Counted from the first letter of the stretch, positions 35,574 through 44,324 are shown. The stretch: DNA of 49,038 nucleotides from Phycisphaerae bacterium (GCA_029260235.1 JAJDDP010000224.1:1-49038), one strand, 5' to 3'. Made by a program: numbers and translations. Notes: generated by a model from the letters alone, not told the origin.

Positions 35574-35612
35574 GAACCACGAAGACACGAAGACACAAAG
35601 GAAGGCAAAATG
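35574..35612 (+). repeat. CGAAGACA-type intergenic repeat
   Basis: ACCACGAAGACACGAAGACA followed by CAAAGGAAGGCAAAATG, with the unit ACGAAGACAC repeated. This ACCACGAAGACACGAAGACACAAAG-like text recurs between genes in many environmental bacteria, as I recall; only one full copy is seen here. Confidence 0.55.
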
Positions 35613-35703
35613 AGGGGCAGGGATTGTCGGCGCCTAGTCGTTCTTGGGTCTTAGTGGTTCGGCCTATCGCTTGTGTGCATGCAGCGGAATTTGGAGGCGC
35701 GGA

Positions 35704-36711
35704 ATGCGTGGATATCGATTAGATCGATTTGGGATTGACGGTTTGTCCTTGCAGGACTTGGCTGAGCCGCAGGTTGGCCCGGGCCAAGTTGCGTTGGATG
35801 TCAAGGCGCTCAGCCTGAACTATCGCGACCTCATGGTTGTCCAGGGGGCTTACAATCGCAAGTTGGAGCTTCCGGCTGTGCCGCTTAGCGATGGGGCTGG
35901 GGTCGTGTCTGCTGTCGGCGATGGCGTCGAAGGGATTTGTGTCGGCGATCATGTGGTGTCACATTTTGTCTCTGGGTGGGTGGACGGTCCTTATCAGGGT
36001 CAGTACAGCTCAACATCTCTGGGTACGCCCGGTCCTGGCCTAGCCGCTGAGCGGGTTGTGCTGCCGGCGACCGGTGTGGTCCCCATGCCCGAAGGGTTGA
36101 GTTTCGCCGAAGCAGCTACCCTGCCCATAGCTGCTTTGACCGCCTGGAGCGCGCTGGTCACCGAAGGCAAGGTGCAGGCAGGACAATGTGTGCTGACTTT
36201 GGGCTGCGGTGGGGTTTCTATTTTCGGGCTGCAAATTGCCAAGGCACTAGGTGCCCGGGTGATCATCACCAGCAGCAACGATGCAAAGCTGGAGCGCGCT
36301 CGAGAACTGGGCGCTGACCACACCATCAACTACACAACCAACTCCGAGTGGCACAAGGACGTGCTCGCCTACACGGATGGTCAAGGTGTAGACCTGGTCA
36401 TCGAAACCGCAGGGGCAGGCACGCTGGATCGCTCAATGCATTCGACAAAACCAGGCGGCGTGATAGCCTTGCTCGGCGTTCTCTCAGGAGCCAAGGCTGA
36501 GGTGAGTACGGTCTTGATCTTGATGAAACGCCTGCGCATCGCCGGCGTGTACGTCGATAGCCAGTCCGCATTTTTGGATATGAATCGGTTTCTAGAGGAA
36601 AAGAAACTCAAACCGGTAATCGACCGGCATTTCAAGTTTGAACAGCTACCCGAGGCGCTGGCCTACCTAGGATCGGGTGCCCATTTCGGAAAGATCGTGA
36701 TCGAAATTTGA
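35704..36711 (+). CDS. NAD(P)-dependent alcohol dehydrogenase / quinone oxidoreductase (MDR family)
   Basis: 335 residues; GGAGG lies six bases before the ATG at 35704. Medium-chain dehydrogenase/reductase: GroES-like catalytic domain (VKALSLNYRDLMVVQGAY, LSDGAGVVSAVGDGV, GDHVVSHF) and Rossmann domain (VLTLGCGGVSIFGLQIAKALGA, then ARELGADHTINY). The catalytic-zinc Cys-His of true alcohol dehydrogenases is absent at the LNYRD position, which places it with the zinc-independent quinone-oxidoreductase-like branch. Substrate unknown. Stands between ClC and ubiD. Confidence 0.85.
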   Translation: MRGYRLDRFGIDGLSLQDLAEPQVGPGQVALDVKALSLNYRDLMVVQGAYNRKLELPAVPLSDGAGVVSAVGDGVEGICVGDHVVSHFVSGWVDGPYQGQYSSTSLGTPGPGLAAERVVLPATGVVPMPEGLSFAEAATLPIAALTAWSALVTEGKVQAGQCVLTLGCGGVSIFGLQIAKALGARVIITSSNDAKLERARELGADHTINYTTNSEWHKDVLAYTDGQGVDLVIETAGAGTLDRSMHSTKPGGVIALLGVLSGAKAEVSTVLILMKRLRIAGVYVDSQSAFLDMNRFLEEKKLKPVIDRHFKFEQLPEALAYLGSGAHFGKIVIEI

Positions 36712-36816
36712 GCGACTGCGCCATGTTCACTTGCGGCGCCTTGACTTTGATGCCTTCTTGACGGAAACAGCGAATCTCCGTAGCGTCCGATCTTTGTGTC
36801 TTGTTGGAGGTAGCCT

Positions 36817-38313
36817 GTGCCCCATTCTGATTTGCAATCATTCTTGACTGTGCTTGAAGGGTGCGGGCAACTGAAGCGCATTTCTGCCAAGGTCGATCCT
36901 ATCTTGGAGATTACGGAAATTGCTGACCGGGTGAGCAAATCTCCGGCGGCTGGTGATGTGTCGCCTCCGCCTACCGATCCGGTTCACGGAAAGATGGGCG
37001 GCTCGGCGTTGTTGTTTGAAAACGTCGAGGGTTCATCCATGCCTTGCGCTATCAACGTGTTGGGCAGTTACGAGCGCATGCGGCTGGCGTTGGGTTGCGG
37101 CACTTTTGAAGAGTTGGCTGACCGCGTGCAGCAGTTGGTCAAGCCGGAGATTCCCACCACGCTGTTAGCCAAGGTCAAGAAACTGCCCGAGTTGGCCAAG
37201 ATGGCAGGCTTTGGCCCCAAGGTGGTTCGATCCGGCATTTGCCAGCAGGTGGTCAAGACCGACGATGCCAACCTGATGGATCTGCCCATCATCCAGTGTT
37301 GGCCCGATGATGCCGGGCGGTACATCACCTTCGCGGGGATGTACACCCGATGTCCGAACACCGGCACGCGTAATGTCGGCATGTACCGGGCGCAGGTTCT
37401 TGGCCCCAAAGAAACGGCTATGCACTGGCACTTACACCATGACGGCGCTCGCCATCACCGGGCGCACGTCGCCAAGGATCAGCCGATGCCGCTTGCCATC
37501 GTGTTGGGCGGCGAGCCTGTGTTGACCTACGCTGCGACCTGCCCGCTGCCGCCGGATGTTAGCGAGCTGTTGTTTGCCGGGTTCCTCAACGGCAAGGGGA
37601 TCGAACTGGTGCCGTGCAAGACCATCGAGATGGATGTGCCCGCTAACGCAGAGATCGTCATCGAAGGATTGGTCCATCCCACAGAGAAGGTCATGGAGGG
37701 ACCGTTCGGCGACCACACCGGCTTCTACTCGTTGGCGGACATGTATCCCCGATTTCAGGTGACAGCCATCACCCACCGCACGGACCCGGTCTACCCGACC
37801 ACAATCGTCGGCTTCCCGCCGCAAGAGGACTACTACCTGGGCAAAGCAACCGAACGCATTTTCCTGCCCCTGCTCAAGACGCTGATCCCCGACATCATCG
37901 ACTATGACTTGCCCATGTTTGGGGCGTTCCATAATTGCGTGTTCGTCAAGATTCGCAAAGAGTATGCCATGCAGGCCCGCAAGGTGATGCACTCGATTTG
38001 GGGGGCTGGGCAAATGATGTTCAGCAAGTTGATCGTGGTGGTAGACGAGCATGTAGACGTTCATGACGAACAGGACGTGCTGTTTCATGTCGGAGCCAAT
38101 TGGGATCCGCAGCGGGACAGCGAAATCGTGCAGGGGCCTCTCGATATTCTGGACCATGCGTCGCCCTACTACGGAGCCGGCAGCAAGATGGGCATCGACG
38201 CGACCCGCAAGATCGAAGGCGAGGGCGTCGTCCGAGAATGGGCTGAGCCAATTGCCATGTCCGAGAAAATCAAACAGCTGGTCCAAAAACGCTGGTCCGA
38301 CTACGGCCTCTGA
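36817..38313 (+). CDS. ubiD: UbiD family prenylated-flavin decarboxylase
   Basis: 498 residues, GTG start with GGAGG six bases upstream. The UbiD fold is recognisable along its length: LTVLEGCGQLKRISAKVDP, EITEIADRVSK, NVEGSSMPCAINVLGS, the prFMN/metal region (GMYRAQVLGPKETAMHWHLH, HRAHVAKDQPMPLAIVLGGE), EGPFGDHTGFY with the catalytic-pocket acidic residues, FPPQEDYYLGKATERIFLPL, and a C-terminal ILDHASPYYGAGSKMGIDATRK. In planctomycetes such enzymes serve menaquinone (futalosine route) or ubiquinone-like decarboxylation, or aromatic acids; the substrate cannot be told here. A UbiX flavin prenyltransferase is not in the window. Confidence 0.9.
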   Translation: MPHSDLQSFLTVLEGCGQLKRISAKVDPILEITEIADRVSKSPAAGDVSPPPTDPVHGKMGGSALLFENVEGSSMPCAINVLGSYERMRLALGCGTFEELADRVQQLVKPEIPTTLLAKVKKLPELAKMAGFGPKVVRSGICQQVVKTDDANLMDLPIIQCWPDDAGRYITFAGMYTRCPNTGTRNVGMYRAQVLGPKETAMHWHLHHDGARHHRAHVAKDQPMPLAIVLGGEPVLTYAATCPLPPDVSELLFAGFLNGKGIELVPCKTIEMDVPANAEIVIEGLVHPTEKVMEGPFGDHTGFYSLADMYPRFQVTAITHRTDPVYPTTIVGFPPQEDYYLGKATERIFLPLLKTLIPDIIDYDLPMFGAFHNCVFVKIRKEYAMQARKVMHSIWGAGQMMFSKLIVVVDEHVDVHDEQDVLFHVGANWDPQRDSEIVQGPLDILDHASPYYGAGSKMGIDATRKIEGEGVVREWAEPIAMSEKIKQLVQKRWSDYGL

Positions 38314-38470
38314 TCCACAGGCGAGCAGAACGCCGCTCCAGAGTGCTGTGGCCGGGTCTACAGAAGATGGGTTTGGGATTCCCACCAGCTTGGCACGCGG
38401 GATGCTCCATGCCTGGAGGGCAGGCGCCCCATAATCGATGACGCTGGGCTATTTCTTGGGAGGCTAGCTC

Positions 38471-38923
38471 ATGGTAGTGAATCAATACGCGGCGTGGCTT
38501 CGGGATGAGCACCAGAAGGTGGCGGACTTGTCTGCAGAAATCCGGGACCACATTGTCTGGGTTCCGTACGCAGCCCTCCAGGGATGGCTCAAGGAGCTGA
38601 CCGCCCGGTTCGAAAAACTGCGGGCTCATCTGCAGAAACACATGGCTTTGGAAGAGAAGGGCGGCTATTTGAGCAACGTGTTGGAGCTGCGCCCGACGCT
38701 ATCTGATGCCGTGGCTCAGCTTCGTAACGAGCATCGGCAAATGTCCATCCTTATGGACGGGATTTGCGTGTTGCTATCGAAGATGACGCCGAACGACCCC
38801 TTGCTAGCCCGTGAAGCCTGCAAGCGGATCATGAACCTGCTGAACTACGTCGAGCACCACAACAGTCAGGAAAACCTGATCGTCCTCTCAGTCTTCACCG
38901 ACGACATCGGCACCAAGGACTGA
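38471..38923 (+). CDS. Hemerythrin-like (HHE domain) protein
   Basis: 150 residues; GGGAGG lies upstream of the ATG. A four-helix bundle with the spaced His/Glu ligands of the hemerythrin-like HHE fold: LRDEHQKVADL (helix 1), HLQKHMALEEKGGYL (helix 2), LRNEHRQMSILMD (helix 3) and YVEHHNSQENLIVLSVF (helix 4). It likely holds a di-iron or similar metal centre for oxygen or NO sensing, storage or iron handling; the specific role is unknown. It stands alone after ubiD. Confidence 0.83.
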   Translation: MVVNQYAAWLRDEHQKVADLSAEIRDHIVWVPYAALQGWLKELTARFEKLRAHLQKHMALEEKGGYLSNVLELRPTLSDAVAQLRNEHRQMSILMDGICVLLSKMTPNDPLLAREACKRIMNLLNYVEHHNSQENLIVLSVFTDDIGTKD

Positions 38924-39120
38924 CACTTCATCGGACATGTGATGTCCCCACGATTCATGTACACCAAAGACTAGGAAGTACTGTGCTCCCAGGCCGCGTT
39001 TGGGTGTGGGCGAGCTACGCGTCTGGAATAGACTGCCAAGGATTTGGCTGCAAAGATGTCGCTTCATCCGGCGCGGGGAAGACGTAAGGAATGACTGCCG
39101 CAGAACGGTAGGGCAAGTTG

Positions 39121-39158
39121 AAAAAGAGCTGGACAGGGTGGGGGGCCACCCTATCCAG
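39121..39158 (-). terminator. Intrinsic terminator for hpt
   Basis: A 13-bp stem with one mismatch (CTGGAcAGGGTGG / CCACCCTaTCCAG) is followed on the minus strand by CTCTTTTTC. It lies about 230 bases after the hpt stop. Confidence 0.75.
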
Positions 39159-39168
39159 CCACGGGTTT

Positions 39169-39227
39169 CTTCCGGTTGCAATATCCGGAAGTAGTGGCTT
39201 CCTTCCCCTCCACAGCACTTGCTGTGG
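39169..39227 (-). other. Two further hairpins upstream of the terminator
   Basis: CTTCCGG/CCGGAAG (39169-39175 and 39185-39191) and CCACAGC/GCTGTGG with a 4-base loop (39210-39227) are both perfect 7-bp stems. Either a structured 3' UTR of hpt or a small RNA ending at the terminator at 39121. Confidence 0.45.
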
Positions 39228-39386
39228 TTTCTGGTACCCGAGGGTCAATGAACCTTAGGCGCCTACCGCGCGCCAATCCAGCCTAGACCTGACCGGTTTT
39301 TGCAGTGCCAATAAGTGACACTGTTTGCCGATAATGACGGTTGTTCTTGAAGAAACTGGGCGATGCCGAGCGGCAGGCTGACGAAG

Positions 39387-39938
39387 TTAGGAGGCGGCTG
39401 ATTCGTAGACTTCGGTCTTCAGCACGCCGATATGCGGAAGATTGCGGTAGTGGTCGTCGAAGTCCAAGCCATAGCCGATAACGAATACATCGTCGATTTG
39501 AAACCCAACGAAATCGGCGGTGACATCTTTGGGTGCTTTTGACGGCTTGCGAAGTAAGACGGCTGTCTTGACGCTTCGCGGGTTCTTCTCCTCGAGTTTT
39601 GCCCGAACGAAGCGAAGCGTGTTACCGGTGTCCAGGATGTCATCAATGATCAGCACATCGCGTCCAGTGATATCGACATTGAGATCGCTGAGCAGTTTAG
39701 CCCCCTGCGATTCGGTGGAGGAGCCGGGATAGCTCGAAACGGTGATCAGCCCGATCTTCATCTTGATAGGTAGCTGGCGGATCAAGTCTGCCAAGAAGAT
39801 GATCGAACCCGAAAGAATGGTCACCAGAACCAGTCCTTCAGGGGCAGCGTAGGCTTGGGCGATCTCGGTGGCCATCTGCTTGACTCGGGTGGCCAGTTCT
39901 TTGTCGCTGATCAAAATGCGGTCAATGTCGGCTTCCAT
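39387..39938 (-). CDS. hpt: Hypoxanthine phosphoribosyltransferase
   Basis: 183 residues from the ATG at 39938. It salvages hypoxanthine/guanine with PRPP in the cytosol. Landmarks: ILISDKELATRVKQMATEIA, LVTILSGSIIFLADLIRQL, the flexible-loop region TVSSYPGSSTESQGAKLL, the PRPP motif DVLIIDDILDTGNTL, and the base-binding end FVIGYGLDFDDHYRNLPHIG. The open frame continues well upstream into nadA, but that part is antisense-like and nonsensical. A TATAAT box ends six bases before the ATG, so the mRNA is probably leaderless. Confidence 0.95.
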   Translation of the reverse strand: MEADIDRILISDKELATRVKQMATEIAQAYAAPEGLVLVTILSGSIIFLADLIRQLPIKMKIGLITVSSYPGSSTESQGAKLLSDLNVDITGRDVLIIDDILDTGNTLRFVRAKLEEKNPRSVKTAVLLRKPSKAPKDVTADFVGFQIDDVFVIGYGLDFDDHYRNLPHIGVLKTEVYESAAS

Positions 39939-39950
39939 CGCGGCATTATA
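39939..39950 (-). promoter_or_regulatory. hpt promoter -10, leaderless arrangement
   Basis: TATAAT (minus, 39950-39945) is followed by GCCGCG and then the ATG at 39938, placing the likely transcription start at the A of ATG. The upstream TTTACG, 15 bases away, is a weak -35. There is no ribosome binding site. Confidence 0.55.
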
Positions 39951-40017
39951 CACACCTACCGGCTGCGTAAAGCGCTGGGTCCACAAAACTAACTTGGGGG
40001 CAGTTGCTGCGAGGCTG

Positions 40018-41130
40018 CTACTTGGCTGCGACCGGCTCTTTTGCGACCTGGGATAGCATCCGCTCCAAGGCAACCAGCGCGGAGCGTCTGACCTCGTCCG
40101 GCACAGTGATCCTGTTGGGGGTGCGGCCAGCAGCGAACTCGTCCAGGGACCAGAGAAGGTGCTTAGGGTCGATCCGGTACATCGTCGTGCATAGACACTG
40201 GACGGTTGCCAACGATTGAATGGTCTTGTCCGGGTGATTCTCCGCCAGTCGATTAACCAGGTTGATCTCGGTGCCGACCGCCCATTTGGAACCAGCCGGG
40301 GCCTTCTCGATGGTCTTGATGATGTACTCTGTGCTGCCGGCCAGGTCTGCTTTTTGTACGACCGACCAATCGCACTCGGGATGGACGATGATTTGAACAT
40401 CAGGGTCAGCCGCTCTGCGCTGATCGCAATGATCGGCTGTGAAGAGCAGATGTACGCTGCAATGCCCCTTCCAAAGAATGACCTTGGCGTCGCGTACCTG
40501 TTGAGGCGTCAAGCCGCCGTCAAGTTCCTGCGGGTCGTAGAGCACCATCTGGTCCAACGGAATGTCCATGGCATAGGCTGTGTTTCGCCCGAGGTGTTGG
40601 TCAGGAAGAAACAGAATCTTCTCGCCTTCTTCCAGGGCGTGGCGTAGAACCATCGACGCATTGCTGCTCGTGCAGCAGCCGCCGTCGTGGTCGCCGCAAA
40701 ACGCTTTGATGTTGGCTGCACTGTTGACGTAGGTGATGGGGATGATCTTCTCATCGGTAGCCGAAGAGAGCATGTCCCAGGCATCTTCAACCTGATCAAT
40801 CTCAGCCATGTCCGCCATGCTACACCCCGCCGACAGATCGGGCAGGATAACCGCGACCGAATTGTCGGTCAGCATGTCAGCCGATTCAGCCATGAAGTGA
40901 ACGCCGCAGAATACGATGCACTCCACCCCAACCTGACGGGCGGCGATCTGGGCGAGCTTGAGGCTGTCGCCGGTGAAGTCAGCGAAGCGAATCACATCAT
41001 TCTGCTGGTAGTGATGCCCCAGAATCACCAAGCGAGAGCCAAACTCCTGTCGGCGCCGTTCGATGCGCTCGACAAAGTCAGCCTCCGACAGGCTGGCGTA
41101 ATCCGGTGGGATAAGCGGCTGATAAAGCAT
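40018..41130 (-). CDS. nadA: Quinolinate synthase
   Basis: 370 residues; AGGAG lies nine bases before the ATG at 41130. It condenses iminoaspartate with dihydroxyacetone phosphate to quinolinate in NAD synthesis. Motifs: LGHHYQQNDVIRFADFTGDS, VHFMAESADMLT, and the three 4Fe-4S cysteines at Cys103 (LSAGCSMAD), Cys253 (HPECDWSV) and the CLCTTMYRI group near 312-314. VNSAANIKAF and DQHLGRNTA are further family marks. nadB and nadC are not in the window. It is divergent from the Tyr/Gly-rich lipoprotein and 79 bases upstream of hpt. Confidence 0.96.
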   Translation of the reverse strand: MLYQPLIPPDYASLSEADFVERIERRRQEFGSRLVILGHHYQQNDVIRFADFTGDSLKLAQIAARQVGVECIVFCGVHFMAESADMLTDNSVAVILPDLSAGCSMADMAEIDQVEDAWDMLSSATDEKIIPITYVNSAANIKAFCGDHDGGCCTSSNASMVLRHALEEGEKILFLPDQHLGRNTAYAMDIPLDQMVLYDPQELDGGLTPQQVRDAKVILWKGHCSVHLLFTADHCDQRRAADPDVQIIVHPECDWSVVQKADLAGSTEYIIKTIEKAPAGSKWAVGTEINLVNRLAENHPDKTIQSLATVQCLCTTMYRIDPKHLLWSLDEFAAGRTPNRITVPDEVRRSALVALERMLSQVAKEPVAAK

Positions 41131-41262
41131 CGCAGGCTACTCCTGGCCGAGGCGTTCAATGCCCCGTTCACGAAACCCTGGATTGTACGCAATCGAGTGG
41201 TCAAATTGCAATGGAGACCGCTCGCCTCCGTGATTATCGGCGACGGCACCGGGGATCGAGAC

Positions 41263-41268
41263 TATAAT
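41263..41268 (+). promoter_or_regulatory. -10 box, leaderless arrangement
   Basis: TATAAT followed by AAGGCC and the ATG at 41275. The spacing is identical to that at hpt. No good -35 is visible; AAGG in the spacer could instead act as a weak ribosome binding site. Confidence 0.5.
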
Positions 41269-41274
41269 AAGGCC

Positions 41275-42027
41275 ATGCGTAGCCTACGAGACAATTCGGC
41301 AGTGTTGGCCACAGGACTGGCCCTGGGATTAACGCTGGCGGGTTGCGGGCCTCGACTTAGGCCCTTGGAATCGACCGACCAGGTCATCCTGCATGACGGC
41401 AGAGCGGTCTTGCAGGAGGCTGAGGGCGTTGAGATCGTCGTCGCCCCCGTCCTGGTGCCGTGGGCGTCGCGTACGGGGCCGGTGGGGTTCCTTGTCGAAA
41501 TCAGCAACGTCGGCCAGGCAGCCATCGAATTCAAGGTGAATGACCTGCTGTTGGAGGATGGGCTTGGGCGCAAGTTCAGCCCAGTGCAGCCCGAGACTCT
41601 CTTGCGTACGTTGGCTGGCGCCACTCAAAGCGAAAGCCAGATTCGCCTGATCAGTGGCCGACACCGCCGGTACTACCGCGTTCGCCGCCGCCGACATTAT
41701 GCTCGACCTTACAGCTACGGCGCCTACTACGGAACTGGGTATGGATATGGGTATGGGTTTGGTTTTGGGTACGGATATGGCGCTGGCGATGGCTACTATG
41801 ACAGCACCTATGCCCAGCAGCAGGAGATAGCCCGCTTCCTATCCGGGCTTCTCGAAAGCCAAACCGTGCCGCCCGAACATGTTGTGGTCGGCTACATCGT
41901 ATTTCCCTATCACATGGTCAAGGACGATGACGTAACCGTGTGGTACCACTTGCCCACCGACCACACCGCATCGCAGCCCGCGGACCGTTCAAGCCACGCG
42001 GCCTCATTTCGATTCTCGGTCGATTGA
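41275..42027 (+). CDS. Lipoprotein with Tyr/Gly-rich segment
   Basis: 250 residues. Signal peptide VLATGLALGLTLAGC with lipobox LAGC at about Cys24. A beta-rich domain follows (VEIVVAPVLVPWASRTGPVG, FLVEISNVGQAAIEFKVNDL) that looks like an Ig-like/DUF4352-type fold. A basic RHRRYYRVRRRRHYARPY stretch then leads to a low-complexity YGTGYGYGYGFGFGYGYG tract (about 160-180), and a further domain ends VVVGYIVFPYHMVKDDDVTV. The layout suggests a surface lipoprotein; function unknown. The ATG follows a TATAAT box by six bases. Confidence 0.72.
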   Translation: MRSLRDNSAVLATGLALGLTLAGCGPRLRPLESTDQVILHDGRAVLQEAEGVEIVVAPVLVPWASRTGPVGFLVEISNVGQAAIEFKVNDLLLEDGLGRKFSPVQPETLLRTLAGATQSESQIRLISGRHRRYYRVRRRRHYARPYSYGAYYGTGYGYGYGFGFGYGYGAGDGYYDSTYAQQQEIARFLSGLLESQTVPPEHVVVGYIVFPYHMVKDDDVTVWYHLPTDHTASQPADRSSHAASFRFSVD

Positions 42028-42052
42028 GCTTAGGCTGCTGATAGACCAGCGC

Positions 42053-43315
42053 TCACTGTTCAGATGGCGGCAAGAGAGGAGCTGCGGGTAGCGCTCGCAC
42101 AGATCGTGGCGGCAACGCCTTGAACAAGATCACCATGTAGGCCGCCCCAGCCAAGAACATGCCCAAGCTAACTGCCTGAGAAATGGTCAACCCGCCGACG
42201 TCGTGGGGGTTGTCCACTCGAACCAGTTCTAGGATGGTCCGGGTGATCGGATAGAGCATCAGCATGGCGCCAAAGACAACCCCATGCCGCTTGCGCCGAG
42301 AAAACAGACGGCCCAACATCACCGACAAGAGCACCGCGTTGATCAGACCATACAGTTGTGCCGGATGCACAGGCAGCGACCGAGATTGTCCCGCCAGCTT
42401 ATTCAGCTCAGCTGTGTTAATCGCCTGCCCGGGATTCTCGCGCGACTGGAAGGCCATCGCCTGTGCTATGGTGAAGTGCTTTTGAGTGGACTCTAGCAGA
42501 TTCTGCTGGGCCTGATCCATTTGTTCTTTGAGCTTGCTGGTCTCGGCACTCTTTGGATCTTTCTTGGCCGCGGCGAGATAGGCGGCGCTTAGCTCGTGAA
42601 ACTTCCGGGCCGGTTGCTCCAATTCCTTCTCGCCAGCGGCGAGCGAATCGGGCCAGAGCAAGTAAGGGGCGTTCACATTTCGGGCAGAGTCATAGATAAG
42701 TTCAGCAGGCACGCGAAGCTGCCGGTTTTCCCACTGGCGGGTTTGTGCCCCGCTGGCGAAGGGGAACGTTAATGCCCAAGGAAGGTCAGCTACATACTGC
42801 CCTTCTTCTTGGTGGGCGCAGATTCCGCCCCAGCAACATCCGTTCAAGAAGCAGCCCGCGCGGCCAAAGGCCAAACCAAGCATTACCGCTGGGGCAACGA
42901 TGTCCAGATAAAGACGAACCGACGGCCTGCGGAACGGCTTCACCTTGAAGCTGTCCCCCACCGCCCGGGTCTTGGCGACGAACCGCAGGTAGAATATGAC
43001 GCCCAACACAGCCCCAACAAGTCCGCCGTAATACTCTAAGCCGCCCGAGGTCAGATTGATCGCCGACCAGAGGGGGTTGGGCTGCCAAGCGAAGTCGGTC
43101 TTCCAATAGTGCAGAACAAAGAACACGCGGGCGCCGCCGACACCGCACATCAGCGAGACAAAGCCGACATTCAGAATCAAGTCCGGGTCAGCCTTGACTC
43201 GCATCGCCCGCTGCATGCTCAACCAAATGCAAACCAAGAAACCCATCATCAGCATGAAGCCGTAGCTCTTGATGGGGATGTCGAAGAAAGGGATCTTCCA
43301 AAGTTCCGGCAGCAT
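42053..43315 (-). CDS. lgt: Prolipoprotein diacylglyceryl transferase (enlarged)
   Basis: About 420 residues from the ATG at 43315 (MLPELWKIPFFDIPIKSYG); an upstream ATG at 43351 is possible. Lgt attaches diacylglycerol to the lipobox cysteine of prolipoproteins at the inner membrane. Core motifs: SYGFMLMMGFLVCIWLSM, GGLEYYGGLVGAVLG (the usual His of HGGL is Tyr), and the signature FGRAGCFLNGCCWGG; the C-terminal part has SLPVHPAQLYGLINAVLL and the last helices. About 110-130 extra residues, charged and helical (LEQPARKFHELSAAYLAAAK ... LLESTQKHFTIAQAM), are inserted between the signature and the HPAQLY motif. It serves the many lipoproteins in this window. It runs downstream of panC. Confidence 0.93.
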   Translation of the reverse strand: MLPELWKIPFFDIPIKSYGFMLMMGFLVCIWLSMQRAMRVKADPDLILNVGFVSLMCGVGGARVFFVLHYWKTDFAWQPNPLWSAINLTSGGLEYYGGLVGAVLGVIFYLRFVAKTRAVGDSFKVKPFRRPSVRLYLDIVAPAVMLGLAFGRAGCFLNGCCWGGICAHQEEGQYVADLPWALTFPFASGAQTRQWENRQLRVPAELIYDSARNVNAPYLLWPDSLAAGEKELEQPARKFHELSAAYLAAAKKDPKSAETSKLKEQMDQAQQNLLESTQKHFTIAQAMAFQSRENPGQAINTAELNKLAGQSRSLPVHPAQLYGLINAVLLSVMLGRLFSRRKRHGVVFGAMLMLYPITRTILELVRVDNPHDVGGLTISQAVSLGMFLAGAAYMVILFKALPPRSVRALPAAPLLPPSEQ

Positions 43316-43400
43316 GGCCGAGTTTCCAATCGGTGAAGGTTGCCCGAGCATCCTATCCAACGCAGGTACGATGCGAATCCGGGCTATGCTATACAGTAGG

Positions 43401-44249
43401 TCATGCCCGATCAACCGCTATATTGTCGATCAGCCGGCACGCGCCGATTCGAACAGCCAGACAGATTCGCGCAGGCCTATCGACCTCGTCGAGGTCTTGC
43501 AAGGTCTGGGTGTCTACAATGTCGATGTATTCGATGATGCATGGACCCGCCGCGGTGATCTCTTGTCGCATGTCGGCGAGCAGTTCTTCGGCGCGAACAC
43601 TCCCACCATGGACCGAATCAACGGCTCGGCCCATCGCTCGATGCAGGACAGCCGCTTGAACGCGTTCGCCTGCTGTGAGGTATTGGTTTCGGCTGGACAA
43701 GGCTAAGCCGTCTGCCTCTCGATAGGTAGGGCAAGCAACGATTTCCACCGGTACCATCAGGTCGGCGACCATTTGTTGAATGACCCGAAGTTGCTGATAG
43801 TCCTTCTCGCCAAAGAACGCTTGGTCCGGCTGAACCATGTTGAACAGCTTGAGAACCACAGTAGCTACACCGTCGAAATGTCCAGATCTGAACCTTCCAC
43901 ACAATCCGCTGGTCAAATCTCGAACCCGCAAGGTTGATAGACATGGTTGGGGATACACTTCTTTGACCGGGGGCATGAACAGCAAGTCAACGCCCTCTTG
44001 GTCGCAGGTGGTTCGGTCTTTTTCTTCGACGCGCGGATAGCTGTCAAAATCTTCAGCCGGTCCAAACTGAGTCGGGTTGACGAAGATGCTGACTACGGTC
44101 AGGTCGCATTTCTGTCGCGAAGCCTGGATTAATGATCGATGCCCGACATGCAGGGCCCCCATCGTAGGGACAAAGCCAACCGACTCGCCCCTTGCTCGCG
44201 CACTGGCAACCAAAGCCCGAGTCTGCTTGATGGTCGTTACCACTTCCAT
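43401..44249 (-). CDS. panC: Pantothenate synthetase
   Basis: 282 residues from the ATG at 44249 (MEVVTTIKQTRALV); the frame is open to 44321 but the family starts here. It joins pantoate and beta-alanine using ATP in coenzyme A synthesis. Motifs: PTMGALHVGHRSLI (HIGH-like), SIFVNPTQFGPAEDFDSYPR, GLCGRFRSGHFDGVATVV, FGEKDYQQLRVIQQM and LALSSRNQYL (KMSKS-like). The lgt gene follows on the same strand with its start about 50-90 bases downstream. Confidence 0.96.
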   Translation of the reverse strand: MEVVTTIKQTRALVASARARGESVGFVPTMGALHVGHRSLIQASRQKCDLTVVSIFVNPTQFGPAEDFDSYPRVEEKDRTTCDQEGVDLLFMPPVKEVYPQPCLSTLRVRDLTSGLCGRFRSGHFDGVATVVLKLFNMVQPDQAFFGEKDYQQLRVIQQMVADLMVPVEIVACPTYREADGLALSSRNQYLTAGERVQAAVLHRAMGRAVDSVHGGSVRAEELLADMRQEITAAGPCIIEYIDIVDTQTLQDLDEVDRPARICLAVRIGACRLIDNIAVDRA

Positions 44250-44324
44250 GCGCGTATCCAAGTCAGAAACTGCGTCAACGAAGAAGACCAAGAGCGCGCA
44301 CGCCCCGCCGGACGGCGCCAATGC

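Larger units (their letters stand above)
38924..39386. other. Convergent intergenic region with a hairpin cluster
   Basis: About 460 bases between the hemerythrin gene and hpt, which converge. No gene seen. Three strong hairpins lie at 39129-39158, 39169-39191 and 39210-39227. On the minus strand the last one transcribed is followed by a T-run and serves as the hpt terminator; the other two would lie in its 3' untranslated region or in a small RNA. Confidence 0.6.

Noticed and set aside
34519-35598. 359-codon minus-strand frame over the ClC/CBS region
   Set aside because: Antisense shadow of a well-supported plus-strand gene; composition rich in His/Gln/Arg with no domains.
37432-38385. 317-codon minus-strand frame over ubiD
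   Set aside because: Shadow of the UbiD coding frame.
39939-40400. N-terminal extension of hpt (154 codons)
   Set aside because: Arg/Ser-rich nonsense composition, antisense to nothing conserved and overlapping nadA in another frame; the family starts at 39938.
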